Shown here: positions 1 to 10,000 of the stretch, one piece after another | How the letters are laid out: the number at the start of each line of letters is the position of its first letter | How positions within the stretch are numbered: position 1 is the first letter of the stretch | NCBI GenBank assembly: GCA_021777795.1 | Contig: JAJYDD010000004.1 | Span: 1-33,671 of the forward strand | From: Pseudomonadota bacterium | GTDB lineage: Bacteria; Pseudomonadota; Alphaproteobacteria; Rhizobiales; Beijerinckiaceae | Direction: 5' to 3' | DNA: 33,671 bases | Notes under the pieces: generated by a model | The model's input: the letters and a program-made list of their open reading frames with translations, nothing else | What the model was told of the DNA's origin: nothing | Databases searched by the model: none | Translations under genes and position numbers: made by a program

Positions 1-1
1 C

Positions 2-682
2 TTCGAGATACTCTCCGGCTATGGCGCGACGGAGGCGGCCTCGACCATCTGCCTTTCCGGCGCGCCGCTGGAGCAGCCGGGCGAACTCGGCTGTCCGCTG
101 CCGGGCCACGAGGTCGCGCTGACCGAGAGGGAAGGGCGCTGCGAACTCAGCGTGCGCGGCCCGAATGTGGCGCCGGGATATCTGACCGAGAGCGGGCTGG
201 CGCCCTTGCCCGTCGATGAGCAGGGCTTCTATCGCACCGGCGACGCCGCCGTTGTGCGCAAGCGCGCCGACGGGCGCCTGACGCTGGCTTTCGACGGCCG
301 GCTGGCGGAGGATTTTAAGTTGTCGAGCGGGGTGAAGGTGCGCGCCGGCGCGCTGCGCGCCGCGCTTCTGGTCCATTGCGCGCCTTTCGTGGAGGAGATC
401 GTCGTCGGCGGCGAGAATCGCGACGAACTGGTCGCGGTGATCTTCGCCGGCCGTCGCCCGGACGCCGCCCAGGAAATCGGCCGCGCGCTGGCGGCGTGGA
501 ACCTCGCGCATCCCGCAGGCTCGACGCGGATCGCGCGCTTTACCCTTGCGGATTTCGCGCCCGATCGCGGTCGCGGCGAGGTCTCCGACAAGGGGCAGAT
601 CGTGCGCGGCGTGTTCCTGCGCAACCATGCCGCGTTGTTCGCGGCGCTGGCGGACGGCCAGGGATCGACCCCCGGCGCCTAA
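2..682 (+). CDS. AMP-dependent acyl-CoA synthetase, C-terminal part (feruloyl-CoA synthase-like), truncated by window start
   Basis: Open frame from base 2; GYGATEAA (adenylation motif), YRTGDAA, and EDFKLSSGVKVRAGALR near the C-terminus, typical of feruloyl-CoA-synthase-like ligases. Confidence 0.8.
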   Translation, partial: FEILSGYGATEAASTICLSGAPLEQPGELGCPLPGHEVALTEREGRCELSVRGPNVAPGYLTESGLAPLPVDEQGFYRTGDAAVVRKRADGRLTLAFDGRLAEDFKLSSGVKVRAGALRAALLVHCAPFVEEIVVGGENRDELVAVIFAGRRPDAAQEIGRALAAWNLAHPAGSTRIARFTLADFAPDRGRGEVSDKGQIVRGVFLRNHAALFAALADGQGSTPGA

Positions 683-1491
683 CCGTCGAGATCGCGGAAG
701 GGCGCCTCGCGGATGTCGAGAAACTCCTTCAGCGACTTCTCCTTGAGCAGGCGCATCCATTGCCGCCCCTCTTCGGAGGCGTGCAGAATCGCGGTCGTCT
801 CGCGGTTGTAGCTCCAGGAACTCGGCAGGCCCGCCGTCTCCTGATAATGATTGAGCGCGGCCTTGGCGAATTTGATCGCCGCGCCCGGCATACGCGCGCA
901 TTTGCGCGCGAGGCGCCTGGCCTCCGGCATCAGTTGATCGCGCGGAACCGCCTTGTTGACGAGATGGATGCGCTCGGCCTCGCGCCCGTCGATGAGGTCG
1001 CCGGTGTACATCAGATAGCGCGCGTGCGGCATCGGCACCGTCCAGGGCAGCATCAGCGTCGGCGGCGCCGAGACATGGCGCACCTCGGGCTCGCCGAGCT
1101 TGGCGTCCTCGGCGGCGATGGTCATGTCGCAGCACATCATCAGCTCCAACCCGCCGGCGAGCGCGAACCCGTTGACGGCGGCGATAACGGGGATCGGCGC
1201 TTCGCGCAGCAGCTTCATGCGCCGCATGTTGGCGCCGATGTCCTCGCGCCAGCGCTCGGCGTCGAGTTCGAAATCCTCGCCGCCGAGATCGAAACCGGTG
1301 GAGAAGGCGCGCCCGGCGCCGGTCAGGATGACGGCGCGCACGTCGGGATCGGCGACGGCGCGAACGATCGCCGCCTCCAGGGCGTCGCCAAGCGCCTGAT
1401 TCATCGCGTTCATCTTCTCGGGCCGGTTCATGGTCAAGACCACGAAGGCGTCGGTGGCGTCCTTCTCCCAGAGAATCGGGTCTGTGCTCAT
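679..1491 (-). CDS. Enoyl-CoA hydratase/isomerase (crotonase) family protein
   Basis: 270 aa; NRPEKMNAMN, GAGRAFSTGFDL, NGFALAGGLELMMCCDMTIAAEDAKLGEPEV crotonase signature. Confidence 0.93.
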   Translation of the reverse strand: MSTDPILWEKDATDAFVVLTMNRPEKMNAMNQALGDALEAAIVRAVADPDVRAVILTGAGRAFSTGFDLGGEDFELDAERWREDIGANMRRMKLLREAPIPVIAAVNGFALAGGLELMMCCDMTIAAEDAKLGEPEVRHVSAPPTLMLPWTVPMPHARYLMYTGDLIDGREAERIHLVNKAVPRDQLMPEARRLARKCARMPGAAIKFAKAALNHYQETAGLPSSWSYNRETTAILHASEEGRQWMRLLKEKSLKEFLDIREAPFRDLDG

Positions 1492-1777
1492 CTCTTCGCT
1501 CGCCGTTGTTGACCTCGCTCGCGATGCGGCTTCCGAGCCAGGCTCGGAGACGGTCGCGCTGGATTCTTATGCGCGATGAGCGAATTTCGCGCGAGCGGAA
1601 TAGCCGGTTTGCTGGAAACCGCAGCCCCCCCGCGCGGCGATCGGCCGGCGCGGCTTGACAAGCAAGAGGCGGGCAGGAAGTCTACCTGCGACCGCCGCGA
1701 GGCGCCCGAAATCGATCCCCGCCTTATGTCACGGCGCGGGATGAGCGCATGATGTCGTTTGGACGGAAATGCGATAA

Positions 1778-4144
1778 TTGTCGCGAAATGGGTGCGAGAC
1801 GACAGAAAAGTCTCCACCCGTGCCGGGATTGACAGACTTGGATAAGGTATTGGAAAGCGCGCCTTTCAGACAATTTCGCGAACTCGCCAAGTTCACCGAG
1901 TGGCTTGCGCCGTCGCGCATCATGCCCGCGTCGCCGCGAATTCTCTTTGGCGCGATGCCTGCTGCGGTGGCTAACGCGTATTTCGGCCGCCAGCACTTAT
2001 GGGCCGTCGGACTTTATACGGCGCATGACATAACTATCGGCGCAGGTCCGTGGCTCTATCACGATGGCGAGCTGTTGTCGGCGCCGGAACTGCATATAAG
2101 GCCGGAACTCGTGACGGAGACGCCTCTCCCGCCCGCGACACCGTCGCCGGGCCACAAAGCCGATGGGCCGCATGTGTTGATCGTCGGTCACGGCTATGAA
2201 ATTTACGGCCACTGGCTGGCCGAAATCCTGCCCAAGCTCGGCGTTCTGCATGCGGCCGGGCTCGATCTCGATTCACTGCGCCTGCTGCTGCCGCACGACA
2301 CGCCCGGTTTCGCGCTGGAGATGCTGCGTCTTCTCGGCTTCACGGAAGCCCAGTTCGTGCGCTTCGGCGGCCCCTTCGGCAGCGTGACCGTTGGCGAATT
2401 GATCGCCTCAAGCTTCCTGCACAACGGCGTGCGCTACGCCGCCACTCTGGAGCCGACGGTTCGGCTGCTGCGGGAGCGCGTCGAGCGGCGCTTTGGTCGG
2501 CTCGCGCAGGGGGAATATCCGTCGCGGGTCTGCATCGCGCGGCGCGGCGGCAATCGTCCTTGCGCGAACCGCGATATGTTCGAGAGCGAGTGCGCCGCGG
2601 CGGGGTTCCGCATTATCGCGCCCGAGACTTTGCCGCTGCTGGAGCAATGGCGCCTGTTCGCGGACGCGCGCGAGATCATCGGTGAATACGGCTCGGCTCT
2701 GCACGGCGCCATTTTTTCCAGGCCCGGGACGATTGTCTGCGGGCTGCGCGGATCGGGCATGCATCCCGGGTTCATCCAGAGCGGCATCGGCGAGCAGCTT
2801 CTGCAACCTACGGGCTATGTGTTCGGCGTCAACGAAAGCGACGACAAGGGTCCGTTCCACATCGACCCGACGGACCTCAAGGCCTGTCTGCAACTGGCGT
2901 TCACCGGCGCGCCGGCGCCGATGGCGGCGCCCTCCCGCGCCGCGGCGCCGGAGCCGCTCGACAGCGTCGAGGCATATCTCGCCGCCCATGACGACTATCT
3001 GCAAGCCGGATTTTTGGCAGAGGCCCATCGCGCGCTTCGCAACGCCTTGCGGCGCGACGCCGAAGCGCCGGGGGCGCAGGCGCGGCTGGCCCGACTCCTG
3101 GATCGGATGCAGGCGCCCGGCGCCCTGGCCGCCATCGACGCCGCGCTTTCTCAAGGAGAGGCCGCGCCCGAGAATTTCGCTTTGCGCGCCCGGCTGCTGC
3201 TGCGCGCGGAACGACACGAGGACGCCGTCGTCGCCGCCGAGATGGCGACCAAGCTCGCGCCCGAGAGCGCCGAGGCGTGGCGAACCTGCGCGCAGGCGGC
3301 CTTACAGGCCGGGCGCAAGGAACTTGCGATCGAGGCCGCCCGCCGCGCCGCAGCGTTGGCGCCGGAGGAAATCCGCCCGCAGCTCCTGCTCTTCGAGGCG
3401 CTGATGGCGCAGGGGCAGAGTTCCGAGGCGGCGGCGCTAATCGAGGCGCTTCATCGCAGGGCCCCGCGCAAGGCCGCAGTCGCCTGCGCGTATGCGCGCT
3501 TGCTGCTGGAGAGCGGCGAGGTTTCGCGGGCGTTGCCCGTGGCGCTCGCCGCGTTGATGGAGGGGGAGGCGCATGCCGCGCTGAAAGCGCTCGTGGACGC
3601 CCTCGTCGGCGCGCTCGCGGCGGAGCGCGCTGCGACTCCGGCAGCCTTGGCGGCCGATATTGCGGTCAAGAGGGCCTTCGCCATCGACTTCGCCGCTGCG
3701 GGCAACAGCGCCGCGCATCGCGTCTCGGGCTGGAGCGAGCAGGAAGACGAGCGCGTGTGGGCGATAGGTCCGAGCAGCGTGCTTCTGCTGCCGCCGCTGG
3801 ACCCTGCGACCGATTGGAGCCTCGAAATTCACGCCAGCCCGCTGACGCATCCGCCGTCGCTTCCCGCGCAGAGATTGACGTTGCGGATGGGCGAGGCGGT
3901 GCTGCTGGAAGAGAGCCTGACCAAGCGGGCGTGTCTACGGGCGCTTTTGCCAAAGGAACTGTTCGCGCCGGGCCAGCCGCTGTCGCTGGTGCTGGACCAT
4001 CCCGATTACGCGACGCCGAGCGAGATCGGGATGAACACGGATATGCGGCCGCTCGCCGTCAGCTTCCGCCTTATCCGCGTGGAGCCGTCGCGTATCCGAA
4101 GCGCAGATAGTCCTGGCGGTAGAAACTCTCCACCAGCGGCCTGA
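1778..4144 (+). CDS. GT61 (DUF563)-type glycosyltransferase fused to TPR repeats and a C-terminal beta-rich domain
   Basis: 788 aa; HVLIVGHGYEIYGHWLAEILPKL and EIIGEYGSALHGAIFSRPGT (DUF563/GT61), followed by Ala-rich TPR-like helices and a C-terminal module ending in PSEIGMNTDMRPLAVSFRLIRV. Confidence 0.8.
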   Translation: MSRNGCETTEKSPPVPGLTDLDKVLESAPFRQFRELAKFTEWLAPSRIMPASPRILFGAMPAAVANAYFGRQHLWAVGLYTAHDITIGAGPWLYHDGELLSAPELHIRPELVTETPLPPATPSPGHKADGPHVLIVGHGYEIYGHWLAEILPKLGVLHAAGLDLDSLRLLLPHDTPGFALEMLRLLGFTEAQFVRFGGPFGSVTVGELIASSFLHNGVRYAATLEPTVRLLRERVERRFGRLAQGEYPSRVCIARRGGNRPCANRDMFESECAAAGFRIIAPETLPLLEQWRLFADAREIIGEYGSALHGAIFSRPGTIVCGLRGSGMHPGFIQSGIGEQLLQPTGYVFGVNESDDKGPFHIDPTDLKACLQLAFTGAPAPMAAPSRAAAPEPLDSVEAYLAAHDDYLQAGFLAEAHRALRNALRRDAEAPGAQARLARLLDRMQAPGALAAIDAALSQGEAAPENFALRARLLLRAERHEDAVVAAEMATKLAPESAEAWRTCAQAALQAGRKELAIEAARRAAALAPEEIRPQLLLFEALMAQGQSSEAAALIEALHRRAPRKAAVACAYARLLLESGEVSRALPVALAALMEGEAHAALKALVDALVGALAAERAATPAALAADIAVKRAFAIDFAAAGNSAAHRVSGWSEQEDERVWAIGPSSVLLLPPLDPATDWSLEIHASPLTHPPSLPAQRLTLRMGEAVLLEESLTKRACLRALLPKELFAPGQPLSLVLDHPDYATPSEIGMNTDMRPLAVSFRLIRVEPSRIRSADSPGGRNSPPAA

Positions 4145-4745
4145 CCCGCTCGATGTCCTCCGAGTCGACCGGCGTGCCACCATCCGCATTGTGGCTGGCG
4201 ACGTCACGATGCAGGAGCGTGAGGCCCGTGCGTTGCTCCATGAGCGACACCAGGTTCTCGCCGAGGCCGTCCTCGACGCGCAAGACGTGGCAATTGGGCA
4301 ACCAGAAATCCGACTGCGGGCGAATGTGGTTCTCCGCCAGATAATTGTTGTCGATGAATTCTCGACTCATGCGCATGAACCATGCGGGCAGGGTCGGCAG
4401 GTTCCCGATCTCGCGCACCTGCATCCGATATTCGGAGACGGCGCGGCTCAACGGCTCGCGCACCGTCATGAAAACGAAATCGATGCGCGAAGGGCGCAGA
4501 AGCGCCATGATCTGGGCGGCGTCCATGTGTTGCGGCGCGCAGCGACGCAAATGGTTGAGCGATTGTGGCCCGCCGCCGTCGAAAAATTCCTCGCGGAAGC
4601 CGTTGCGCTGGAAGAAGGCGCGCAAGGCCGTCCCGGCGGTCTTCGGCACGTGCATATGCAGCACCGATTTCCCATCCCTCACGTAAAGCGGCAAGACGAG
4701 CGAGCCTCCAAGCTGATCGCGCCGCACGCCTTGGCGGCGCCACAA
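4071..4745 (-). CDS. Sulfotransferase family protein
   Basis: 224 aa; HMHVPKTAGTALRAFF (5'-phosphosulfate loop) and FMTVREPLSRAVSEYRM (3'-phosphate binding) motifs of the Sulfotransfer_2 type. Confidence 0.85.
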   Translation of the reverse strand: MWRRQGVRRDQLGGSLVLPLYVRDGKSVLHMHVPKTAGTALRAFFQRNGFREEFFDGGGPQSLNHLRRCAPQHMDAAQIMALLRPSRIDFVFMTVREPLSRAVSEYRMQVREIGNLPTLPAWFMRMSREFIDNNYLAENHIRPQSDFWLPNCHVLRVEDGLGENLVSLMEQRTGLTLLHRDVASHNADGGTPVDSEDIERVRPLVESFYRQDYLRFGYATAPRG

Positions 4746-4843
4746 AATTGCGAAAAGGGCGCAAGTCAGGCGCGATGCCGAGCTAAGGCGAACCCGGTCC
4801 CGGAGTCAAGCAAAGCGCCGCTGCGCGACGGGGAGACATTGCG

Positions 4844-5827
4844 ATGAGAAGCCTTGCCTGTTTGTTGGCTGTGGCCGCCTTCTGTGGGCTGGGCGCGGCT
4901 CCGGCGCGGGCTGTGGACTATTGGCTCGGCGGCGTTGATCCCGTCGTGCAGCAATTGGCACATAAGCCCGGCATGCAGGACTATATGGGCCTGGTGAACG
5001 ATCCCGCGGCTTGGCGCGCGAGCGCGGCCAAGGTCTCCGTGTTCAAAGTGTCGGCGCAATTCATCCTGGTCGGCTCGCCCGATATGATTCGCCGCGTCTT
5101 CAATGGCATGCACGCGCGCCATATCAGGATGGCGGTGGAGATGGGCAGCGTTGTGCGCTTGGACCCCTGCGGGGGCGGCGAAGGATACGCGCCGCAGGAC
5201 ATGGCCGACAAGATGGGCAAGAAACTGCGCGCCCTCGGCGTAACGCTCGACGACATGTCGCTCGACGAGCCGGTTTGGTACGCGCATGAGATCAAGTCGG
5301 GGATGACGCCGCTGCATCAGCCGTTCTGCGCCTATCCGTTGAAAGTCGTCGCGCAGCGCTCGGCGATGTCAGTTAAGGCGATGCGCAAGTATTTCCCGCA
5401 CGTGCAAGTCGGGATCATCGATGTCGTCTCGACGAGCCTGGTTCCTCCGGCGCAACTTGCGCATGATGAAGGGGAATATGCGCGCCTGTTGCAAGACGAG
5501 ATCGGCGCGCCGCTTGCCTATTTTCACGCCGACATCGCCTGGAGGACGAACTGGCAGGCGGCGTTGCCGCTGATGAGACGCGAGATGCGCGCGCTTCATA
5601 TCCCCTTCGGGATCGTGATTGGCGGCAGCCCTAACCAGCGCACGAACGAGGCGTGGGTTGACGTAGCGCTGCAACGCCTGAAGGCGATCGAGGCCGATCC
5701 GGCGACCCGTCCGGATCAGATCGTCGCGCAATCCTGGCAGAACCTGCCGACCCACATGCTGCCGGAGACGCAACCGGGGACAGAGACCTATCTTCTCCTG
5801 CAATCGGAGCGCATAGCCGGCCCCTGA
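4844..5827 (+). CDS. Secreted hypothetical protein
   Basis: 327 aa; N-terminal signal peptide MRSLACLLAVAAFCGLGAAPARA; no family recognised by eye. Confidence 0.75.
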   Translation: MRSLACLLAVAAFCGLGAAPARAVDYWLGGVDPVVQQLAHKPGMQDYMGLVNDPAAWRASAAKVSVFKVSAQFILVGSPDMIRRVFNGMHARHIRMAVEMGSVVRLDPCGGGEGYAPQDMADKMGKKLRALGVTLDDMSLDEPVWYAHEIKSGMTPLHQPFCAYPLKVVAQRSAMSVKAMRKYFPHVQVGIIDVVSTSLVPPAQLAHDEGEYARLLQDEIGAPLAYFHADIAWRTNWQAALPLMRREMRALHIPFGIVIGGSPNQRTNEAWVDVALQRLKAIEADPATRPDQIVAQSWQNLPTHMLPETQPGTETYLLLQSERIAGP

Positions 5828-5963
5828 CAGGCGTCCCACGAACGCTAAGCGAACGGAGAATTCTATTGTTTTTTCCGGCTGTTGCGGATAAATTCTCGCC
5901 AACCAGAAGTTGTGGACATTCTCTGTCGCGCCGCGACATCGCTCTGACGGGCCGCCCAAGCTG

Positions 5964-6314
5964 ATGCTGCAACGCCTCGACATCCAGCCGAACGAGTTGG
6001 AAGCGCACGCTGTCCAGGCGGCGGCAATGCTGCGTTCGATGTCCAATACATGGCGCCTGCTAGTGCTTTGCAATCTCGTCAAGGGCGAGAAATCGGTGGG
6101 CGACTTGCAACGCATCGTCGGCATCAGTCAATCTGCGCTCTCGCAACACTTGGCGACGTTGCGGGCCAAAAAGCTGGTCGCGATCCGCCGCGACGCGCAG
6201 ACGATCTATTATCGCTTGAACGGCCCGGAAGTCGCAGCGATTCTGACGACGCTCTATGCGCTGTACTGCGGGCCGAGTCCGCTGATCTGCGGTCTCGACG
6301 CCGACGGAATCTGA
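5964..6314 (+). CDS. ArsR-family HTH regulator, SqrR/BigR/YgaV-like
   Basis: ORF 5910-6314, ATG at 5964; winged helix VGISQSALSQHLATLRAKKLVAIRRDAQTIYYRL; Cys36 (VLCNLVKGE) and Cys102 (LYALYCG), 66 residues apart. Confidence 0.9.
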   Translation: MLQRLDIQPNELEAHAVQAAAMLRSMSNTWRLLVLCNLVKGEKSVGDLQRIVGISQSALSQHLATLRAKKLVAIRRDAQTIYYRLNGPEVAAILTTLYALYCGPSPLICGLDADGI

Positions 6315-6315
6315 G

Positions 6316-6352
6316 GCGCCCGCCAACCCGTTGGCGGCGCGTCCTTCCTTTC
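6316..6352. terminator. Hairpin between convergent ArsR and rhodanese genes (possible bidirectional terminator)
   Basis: CGCCAA-cccg-TTGGCG perfect stem extended by flanking GCGCC/GGCGC, followed by gtccttcctttc. Confidence 0.5.
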
Positions 6353-6686
6353 AGGCAAGCTCGCCGCCCTCGCGGCTCCAACCCATGACGCCGCCGCGAT
6401 AGTGTCGCACGTCATTGCGACCGCTGGCGCGAACCCGCGCGAGGGCGCTGGCGGAGCGCGCGCCGGAACGGCAGATCAGCGCTACGGGCCGATCGCTCGG
6501 CAGTTGCGCCGGATCGAAACGCGATAGCGGCAGGTTCAACGAGCCGGGAACGCGGCCTGCGTTAAACTCCTGCGGTTCGCGCACGTCGACCAACACGCAG
6601 GCCCCCGCCCGCAACGCCGCCGCGAGTTCGCTATAAGCGATCTCGTCGTTCGCGCCGCCGCCCTTGAAGACGTCAAACAAACCCAT
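6351..6686 (-). CDS. Single-domain rhodanese-like protein
   Basis: 111 aa; VLVDVREPQEFNAGRVPGSLNLPL and active-site loop CRSGARS. Confidence 0.93.
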   Translation of the reverse strand: MGLFDVFKGGGANDEIAYSELAAALRAGACVLVDVREPQEFNAGRVPGSLNLPLSRFDPAQLPSDRPVALICRSGARSASALARVRASGRNDVRHYRGGVMGWSREGGELA

Positions 6687-6701
6687 ATCCTCGCTCCTGT
6701 T

Positions 6702-7067
6702 TCAAACTTGCGATTTGGCGTCAAGGAACTGCGTCGCCGCGCCGAGCGCGTGGCTGGCGTACATCGCCGCCGGCCCTGCGCCCATGTAGATGGCCATGCC
6801 GAGGGTCTCCAGAATCTCCTCGCGCGTCGCGCCCCGTTCGACGGCGGCCTTGGCGTGAAACGCAATGCAATCGTCGCAACGCACCGCTACCGAGATCGCG
6901 AGCGCGATAAGCTCCTTGGTCTTCGTATCCAGCGCGCCTGGCTTCAGCGCAGCTTGCGCGATGGCGCCGAAGCCCTTCATCACGTCGCTGGCGCCGCCGC
7001 GCAGGTTTCTCAGTTCGCCGCTCAGCATCGTCGCGAGGTCGGGCCAGTCGGTTGTTTGCATGATCAA
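6702..7067 (-). CDS. Carboxymuconolactone decarboxylase/AhpD-like protein
   Basis: 121 aa; CDDCIAFHAKAAVERGATREEILETLGMAIYMG (CxxC-x3-H AhpD motif). Confidence 0.92.
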   Translation of the reverse strand: MIMQTTDWPDLATMLSGELRNLRGGASDVMKGFGAIAQAALKPGALDTKTKELIALAISVAVRCDDCIAFHAKAAVERGATREEILETLGMAIYMGAGPAAMYASHALGAATQFLDAKSQV

Positions 7068-10000
7068 GACTCCTTAGTGGACGTTGACATGGATTTCTCG
7101 TCGTCCCGCAGTACGACGTAGATGGCGGGGATGACGAGCAGGGTCAGGGCGGTCGAGGAGGCGAGGCCGAACACCAGGGAGATCGCCAAGCCCTGGAAGA
7201 TCGGATCGGTGAGAATAAAGGCCGCGCCGATCATCGCGGCGGCTGCGGTCAACACGATGGGTTTGAAGCGGGTCGCTCCGGCCTCGATCAGCGCCGGCCG
7301 CAGCGCGGCGCCCAGGGCGCGGCGGGAGCGGATGAAATCAACGAGCAGGATCGAGTTGCGCACGATGATGCCGGCCAGCGCGATGAAGCCGATCATCGAG
7401 GTTGCCGTGAACGGCGCGCCCAAGACCCAATGGCCGAGCACGATGCCGATCAGCGTCAACGGCACCGGCGTCAGGACAACCAAAGGAAGCGTGAACGAAC
7501 CGAACTGCGCCACCACGAGCAGATAAATGCCGAGCAACGCCACCCCGAACGCCGCGCCCATGTCGCGGAACGTCACATAGGTCACCTCCCATTCGCCGTC
7601 CCACAGCAGCGTCGGCCGGGATTCGTCGAGCGGCTGGCCGTGCAGACTGATGACGGGCTTGCCGAGCTTACCCCAATCCATTTTGTCGATCGCCGCATCG
7701 ACGGCGAGCATGCCGTAAATCGGCGCCTCAAAGCGCCCGGCGAGATCGCCGGTCACCATCTCGGCATAGCGGCCGTTGTGACGGAAGATCGGATAGGAAC
7801 TCATTTCGTGCGTTACCTTGACGACATCGCCGAGTTCGACATTGGCGCCCTGTCGCGCTGTGCCGCCGGCCGCCAGCGGGGTCGACAGCAGCTTTTCATT
7901 CAGCGTAAGTTCGGAGCGGGGCAGGGCGACATTGATGAGGATAGGTTTCAGCCCGGCGCCGCGCTGAGAATAACCAACCTTGGTTCCTGCGATTAACGCC
8001 CCAAGCGTATCATAGACCGCCTGTTCCTCGACGCCATGAAACTCCAGCGCCTCCTGATCGATGGAGAAGCGCAGCCGTTCGGCGGGAACGCCGAAACTGT
8101 CGTCCACGTCGACGATGAAGTCGACGCTCTCGAAAGCCTTGCGCACCTTGGCCGCCACCGCCCGCCGCGTCTTGGCGTCGGGCCCATAGATCTCGGCGAG
8201 CTGCGTCGCCAGCACCGGCGGCCCCGGCGGAACCTCGACGATCTTCAGCGACGAATGCGCCGGCAAGGGCAGGCCCGCCAGCCGCTTGCGAATGTCGAGC
8301 GCGATGGCGTGGCTTTCGCGCTTGCGATCGCCCTTGGGCGTCAGGTTGATCGAGAGGTCACCCATCTGCGGTTGGTTGCGCTGGTAATAGTGCCGCACGA
8401 GGCCGTTGAAGTTGAACGGCGCCGATGTCCCAGAATAGGCCTGGATCGACACAAGCTCCGGCAGCGAGGCGATGCGATCGGCCGCCGCTTTGAGCACGCG
8501 GTCAGTCTCCTCCACCGTCGCGCCCATCGGCAGGTCGAGCATGACCTGCAATTCGGACTTGTTGTCGAAGGGCAGCAGCTTCACCGTCACACTCTCGGTG
8601 AAGAACAAGGCGCAGACGGCGAGCGTCGCCGCGCCGACCGTCAGCAGGAACGCCCACGACCTCCAGCGACCCTTCAACAAAGGCGTCGCCACGCGGATAT
8701 ATAAGCGCCCCAACGCGCCGACGTGATGGAAATGCGCGTCCGCGCCGCTGGACTTGCGCTCGAAATGGCGTCCGGCGATCTTCAGCAGCAGCCAAGGCGT
8801 GATAATGACGGCGACGAAGAACGAGAACAGCATCGCCGTCGAGGCGTTGGCGGGAATCGGACTCATATAAGGGCCCATCAGCCCGCTAACGAACATCATC
8901 GGCAGCAGCGCGGCGACGATGGCCAGAGTCGCGACGATGGTGGGATTGCCGACTTCGGCGACGCCCTCGATCGCGGTCTCCACCAACCCTCGCTTGCCGC
9001 GCATTTCCCAATGGCGCACGATATTCTCGACCACGACGATCGCGTCGTCGACGAGAATGCCGATGGAGAAGATCAGCGCGAACAAGCTGACGCGGTTGAT
9101 CGTGTAGCCCATCATCCAAGAGGCGAACAGGGTCAGCAGGATCGTCGTCGGCACGATGATGAAGGTGACGACGCCCTCGCGCCAACCGATCGTCAGCGCG
9201 ATCAGCAGCACGATTGAGCCGGTAGCGAGCGCCAGATGAAACAGCAGTTCGTTGGCCTTCTCGTTGGCGGTGGCGCCATAATCGCGCGTCACCGCCACTT
9301 CGAGATTGGGGGGAATGATGCGGCCTCTGACGCTCGCTATGCGGTGCAACGCGGCGGCCGCGACTGTCACAGCGTTTTCGCCTTTGCGCTTGGCGACAGC
9401 AAGGCTGACCGCCGGACGGCGTGTGAGCTTGCCGTCTGCGCCGCGCGTCATCGTCCAGGCGCGATGGTCCAGCTCAGCGGACCCAACGACCGTCTTGGCG
9501 ACGTCCTTGACATAGACGGGGCGACCGTCGCGCGTAGTGATGAGCAGCAACCCAATGTCGGGAATCCCCTGTAGAGTCTGACCGACTACGACAGGCATGG
9601 ACTTCCCGTCCTGCCGGAACGCGCCGGCGAGGAAGGCGCGGTTGGCGTTCTGGACCTTGCTGACGAGTTGTTCCAGCGTCACGCCGTAAAGCGAAAGCTT
9701 CTCGGGATCGGGCTCGACGCGGATCTCGGAGGGCGAACCGCCGACGATGAAAGTCTCGCCGACGCCGTTGACCTTTGTGACCTCGTGCTGCAACTCCTCG
9801 GCGACCTGATAAAGACCGTTGTCGTTCCACTCAGCCGCCTTGTCGGCCTTGGCCGAGAGCGTCAGCACCAGGATCGGCACATCGTTGATGCCGCGGCCGA
9901 CGATGAGCGGCTGAGGTATGCCTTTGGGCAGACGGTCCAATGCGGCGCGAATCTTCTCATGGATGCGCAGCACCGCGGTGTCCTCGTCCGTGCCGACGAA

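Noticed and set aside
376-1512. 378-aa plus-strand ORF
   Set aside because: Shadow frame opposite the crotonase gene and overlapping the ligase end; low-complexity composition
2408-3217. 269-aa minus-strand ORF
   Set aside because: Antisense of the GT61-TPR gene with no domain
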